Origin: Labrenzia sp. R4_2
GTDB taxonomy: Bacteria; Pseudomonadota; Alphaproteobacteria; Rhizobiales; Stappiaceae
Reading direction: 5' to 3'
Assembly (NCBI RefSeq): GCF_017743865.1
Contig: NZ_JAGHRJ010000001.1
Coordinates: forward strand, 1,178,001-1,242,000
DNA: 64,000 nucleotides
Under the pieces are notes generated by a model. It ran no database searches. It was not told where the DNA came from and was given only the letters and a program-made list of their open reading frames with translations. Made by a program: the position numbers and the translations under genes. This document shows, one piece after another, positions 61,600 through 64,000 of this stretch. Each line of letters begins with the position of its first letter. Within the stretch, counting starts at the first letter, position 1.

Positions 61600-63255
61600 T
61601 CAGGCGTTCTCCACCATTTGTTCCGTGCTGCCGCCGCAAGCAAGCGCTGCCGCGGCTGACGCTTTTTTGCGGTCTGCCGCCCGCTCCTTGCCCTGTAGAC
61701 GCAACGCTTCACGCCGTTCGGCTGCCCGTGCCGCACGATCAGCCGCCGATTCCCAGTCCGCGACCTGGGCTTCTGCCAAGGTGCGGTTCTCATCGAAGTC
61801 GAAATGCACCTTGTCTTTGGATTGCGGGCCCCAGTACCCGGCCTTGCCAAGATCGTAGAACGTGCGCGCAAAGCCGGCCTTCAAGAAGGCTTTCAGGCAG
61901 CCCAGCAGATAGCGCCGGCGAAAGCCGGTGCCGCGCCACGGGTAATGGAACAGCGCCTTTTGCATGTAGAAGCGCCGATAGTTCTTCATGACGCCGTTCA
62001 AAAGTTCGCCGCGTGTCATGGCCTCTGGCTTCATGATCGGTGTGACGAAGTTGTATTTTGAAAAATCGAACACCTCGACCTGATCGCGGATTTCCTGGAA
62101 GAGCGGTGTGAACGGCCAGGGCGTATACATCGCCCAGTTGGCAAGGTCGGGCTGCCAATCCCACGCCATCTTGTAGGTTTCTTCCAGAGTCTCTTCCGTT
62201 TCATTGTCGAGCCCGACGATGAACTGAGCCTCAACAAAAATGTCGGCCTCCCGCAGAAGCCGGATGGCTTCCTTGTTATCGTTGACCTTGGTTTCCTTGT
62301 TGAACTGGTCGAGTTTGAGCTGCGCCGCCGCTTCCGTTCCAAGGCTCACATGCACCAGACCGGCCTCGCGGTAGAGCGGCAAGAGGTCCTTGTCGCGCAT
62401 GATGTCGGTCACACGGGTGTTGATGCCCCACTTAATCTTGTCCGGTAGCCCGCGTGCGATCAGCTCGTTGCAGAATTCAACGAACTTCTTGCGGTTGATG
62501 GTGGGCTCTTCATCGGCAAGAATGAAAAAGCCGACATTGTGCTCGGTGACCAGCTTTTCGATTTCATCGACAACCTTCTTGGGGTCACGCACCCGGTAAT
62601 CGCGCCAGAACTTCCACTGCGAGCAAAAGGAGCAAGTGAACGGGCATCCCCGGGCAAAGTTCGGGATGGCGACGCGGGTGCCGAGCGGAACATAGGTGTA
62701 TTTGTTCCATTCCAGAATGTTCCAGTCCGGCTCGATCGCGTCGAGATCCTTCACGGTCGCAGCCGCATGGGTCGCAACGATCTGGTTGTCTTCCTTGAAA
62801 GCAATGCCCTTGATCGTTCTGCGGTCTTCCGGCCACCGTTCCTCGTCGATTGCCCGCATCAGCTCAATGACGATTTCTTCGCCTTCGCCGCGCACAATGA
62901 CGTCCACCCAGGGCGCCTCGCTCAAGACCTGCTTGTACATGAAGGTGGCGTGGACACCGCCGAGGACCCGAACCGCATGCGGATGTTCGTCTCTTGCTAT
63001 CTCAAGAATGCGTTCGGCTGCGTAAATTGAGGGCGTGATCGAGGTAACGCCAATGACATCCGGTGAGATCCGGCGGATCTCTGAAGCAATTTCCGCGTCA
63101 GACAGGTCGTTGGTCATGGCATCAACGAAATGGATGTCGTCAAAGCCTGCCTTTTTGAGACTTCCCGAGAGGTAGGCGACCCAGGCCGGAGGCCAGCTCC
63201 CGGCGATTTCCGCGCCACCAGAGTGGTAGTTTGGATGAACGAACAGGATGCGCAT
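61600..63255 (-). CDS. bchE: Anaerobic magnesium-protoporphyrin IX monomethyl ester cyclase
   Basis: Radical SAM and B12-dependent enzyme that forms the fifth ring of bacteriochlorophyll without oxygen, unlike the aerobic AcsF. The 551-residue protein has an N-terminal cobalamin-type domain (L-F-V-H-P-N-Y, G-V-T-S-I-T-P) and the radical SAM cluster C-P-F-T-C-S-F-C at residues 204-211. The C-terminal 50 residues are Ala/Arg-rich. GAGAGGTG precedes ATG 63255 by six bases. Its promoter (63271-63323) holds a PpsR-type palindrome and an FnrL-type site. It is followed by bchJ. Confidence 0.93.
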   Translation of the reverse strand: MRILFVHPNYHSGGAEIAGSWPPAWVAYLSGSLKKAGFDDIHFVDAMTNDLSDAEIASEIRRISPDVIGVTSITPSIYAAERILEIARDEHPHAVRVLGGVHATFMYKQVLSEAPWVDVIVRGEGEEIVIELMRAIDEERWPEDRRTIKGIAFKEDNQIVATHAAATVKDLDAIEPDWNILEWNKYTYVPLGTRVAIPNFARGCPFTCSFCSQWKFWRDYRVRDPKKVVDEIEKLVTEHNVGFFILADEEPTINRKKFVEFCNELIARGLPDKIKWGINTRVTDIMRDKDLLPLYREAGLVHVSLGTEAAAQLKLDQFNKETKVNDNKEAIRLLREADIFVEAQFIVGLDNETEETLEETYKMAWDWQPDLANWAMYTPWPFTPLFQEIRDQVEVFDFSKYNFVTPIMKPEAMTRGELLNGVMKNYRRFYMQKALFHYPWRGTGFRRRYLLGCLKAFLKAGFARTFYDLGKAGYWGPQSKDKVHFDFDENRTLAEAQVADWESAADRAARAAERREALRLQGKERAADRKKASAAAALACGGSTEQMVENA

Positions 63256-63270
63256 GGATCACCTCTCATA

Positions 63271-63292
63271 TGTGTCAATTAAAGTTGACACA
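63271..63292. promoter_or_regulatory. PpsR/CrtJ-type operator of bchE
   Basis: TGTGTCAA (63271-63278) and TTGACACA (63285-63292) form a perfect 8-bp inverted repeat containing TGTC-N10-GACA, the TGT-N12-ACA consensus of PpsR/CrtJ. It overlaps a TTTAAT -10-like hexamer on the minus strand (63283-63278), so aerobic repression by blocking polymerase is plausible. Confidence 0.8.
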
Positions 63293-63309
63293 TGCATCGT
63301 CTCAGAAAA

Positions 63310-63323
63310 ATGACGCAGATCAA
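63310..63323. promoter_or_regulatory. FnrL-type site of bchE
   Basis: ATGACGCAGATCAA matches TTGAY-N4-RTCAA at nine of ten positions. Its centre is about 41-45 bases upstream of the likely bchE start site, fitting class II activation by an oxygen-sensing Fnr protein, as known for bchE in Rhodobacter. Confidence 0.55.
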
Positions 63324-63644
63324 TCGGGCGAATTGCGTATTTTTGGCAGGTTGAGCGGCGGTGTCGTTTGCAGCTCAATTATCTTCCCTTGCGGTATTTC
63401 ACGATTGCCACACAGCACTGTCATCTGCTTATGATTTGAGGCTGCAGGGCTTTCCAGACCTAATCCTGCAAGCAAACCATCTATTGCACGCCCATTTTCA
63501 AGGCGCGCCTTCAGCACATGCTGATCATGGAGACAGGAGATTTAAGAACGACAGTCCGCAATCAATTGCCGACTGTTTTGAAGCAATCAGAAAATGCCAA
63601 GGCCCAGTAGAACAAACGCTGTGCCACTAGCTGGGGAAGACAAA

Positions 63645-64000
63645 ATGAAAGCACACGCCGTCGCCAAGTGGAGCGAGTTGCCAGATCGGGATCCGCAATA
63701 TGCTCTCGTGGAAGATGTCGATCTGGTGGTTGTTCGCTTTGATGAAACGGTGTCGGTGATGTACGGGCGATGTCTTCACCGCGGGGCGCTGATGTCCGAC
63801 GGCTATGTGGATGGAGATAACCTTATTTGCGGCGTTCACTACTGGGACTACCGCATTGATACAGGCGTTTCTGAGTATAACAACTCGGAAGTCCTGAAGA
63901 AATTCAGCAGCTGGGTCGAAGACGACGAAGTGCGGGTGGATGCGGAGGAGATCGCGGCCTGGGCCAAAAACAACCCGCAACCGTTCCAGCGCGATGACTA
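63645..64000 (+). CDS. Rieske [2Fe-2S] protein, 3' part outside the window
   Basis: The frame opens at ATG 63645 (GGGGAAG eight bases ahead) and stays open for 118 codons to the window edge. A Rieske cluster is clear: C-L-H-R-G-A-L then C-G-V-H-Y-W. After about residue 95 the sequence (E-D-D-E-V-R-V-D-A-E-E-I-A-A-W) looks like the start of a second domain. From memory, relatives fuse this Rieske domain to an FMN-binding glutamate-synthase-like domain; this cannot be seen here. Divergent from bchE, so co-control with photosynthesis genes is possible. Confidence 0.75.
   Translation, partial: MKAHAVAKWSELPDRDPQYALVEDVDLVVVRFDETVSVMYGRCLHRGALMSDGYVDGDNLICGVHYWDYRIDTGVSEYNNSEVLKKFSSWVEDDEVRVDAEEIAAWAKNNPQPFQRDD

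Larger units (their letters stand above)
63256..63644. other. Divergent region between bchE and the Rieske gene
   Basis: About 390 bases. The bchE-proximal part holds the PpsR and FnrL-type sites listed separately. The rest (about 63325-63640) shows no supported gene or clear site; its open frames look like shadows. Confidence 0.5.

Overview
The window reads as chromosomal DNA of an alphaproteobacterium with about 60% GC and very dense, mostly + strand gene packing. Pointers are a 14-gene nuo operon whose NuoE carries a long Ala/Lys linker and a helix-hairpin-helix tail, LpxI instead of LpxH, direct-repeat LexA boxes (GTTC-N7-GTTC), short ProRS, and the anaerobic bacteriochlorophyll genes bchE/bchJ behind a PpsR-type and an FnrL-type site. 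Together they suggest a facultatively anaerobic, phototrophy-capable member of the Rhodobacterales/Hyphomicrobiales borderland (a Roseibium/Labrenzia/Stappia-like organism is my guess; the genus is inference).

Layout. 1-350 is a leader with perhaps the last codons of an upstream gene. 351-15854 is the complete complex I operon nuoA-N, with one extra small membrane-protein gene between nuoH and nuoI. 15870-19135 continues with birA, RNase J, methylmalonyl-CoA epimerase and a DUF1467 protein. 19212-21191 looks inserted: a minus-strand orphan gene with VgrG-spike-like repeats and a candidate structured RNA ending in a minus-strand terminator. 21192-28657 is proS-lolC-lolD-dnaE, with a LexA box and a 32-residue membrane peptide gene lying between lolD and dnaE. 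28675-29073 is a minus-strand VOC protein.

29388-43950 is a core block for translation, isoprenoid and envelope biogenesis: rpsB, tsf, pyrH, frr, uppS, cdsA, dxr, rseP, bamA, lpxD, fabZ, lpxA, lpxI, lpxB. 43984-53352 is an accessory stretch between lpxB and gltA: a LysR regulator divergent from a DJ-1/PfpI-like protein, a Tat-exported PhoX-type protein, a secreted NTF2-like protein, and an excisionase-type HTH gene behind a perfect FNR/FixK box, followed by zinc alcohol dehydrogenase, a CPA2 cation antiporter and a tandem universal stress protein. 53551-59910 holds gltA, gltX, comEC and lexA, with two LexA operators upstream of lexA. 60220-64000 holds a DUF1194 protein, bchJ-bchE and the 5' part of a Rieske-domain gene that leaves the window.

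How the parts connect. Complex I, citrate synthase and the anaerobic module describe an aerobic respirer that can switch to low oxygen. bchE (oxygen-sensitive cyclase) has a promoter that fits repression by PpsR and activation by FnrL. Two separate loci (lexA and the small peptide upstream of dnaE) carry the same type of SOS operator, so the peptide is a good candidate for a damage-induced cell-division regulator. I saw no tRNA or rRNA gene, CRISPR array, insertion sequence, phage or replication origin. All family assignments are by eye; nothing was searched.
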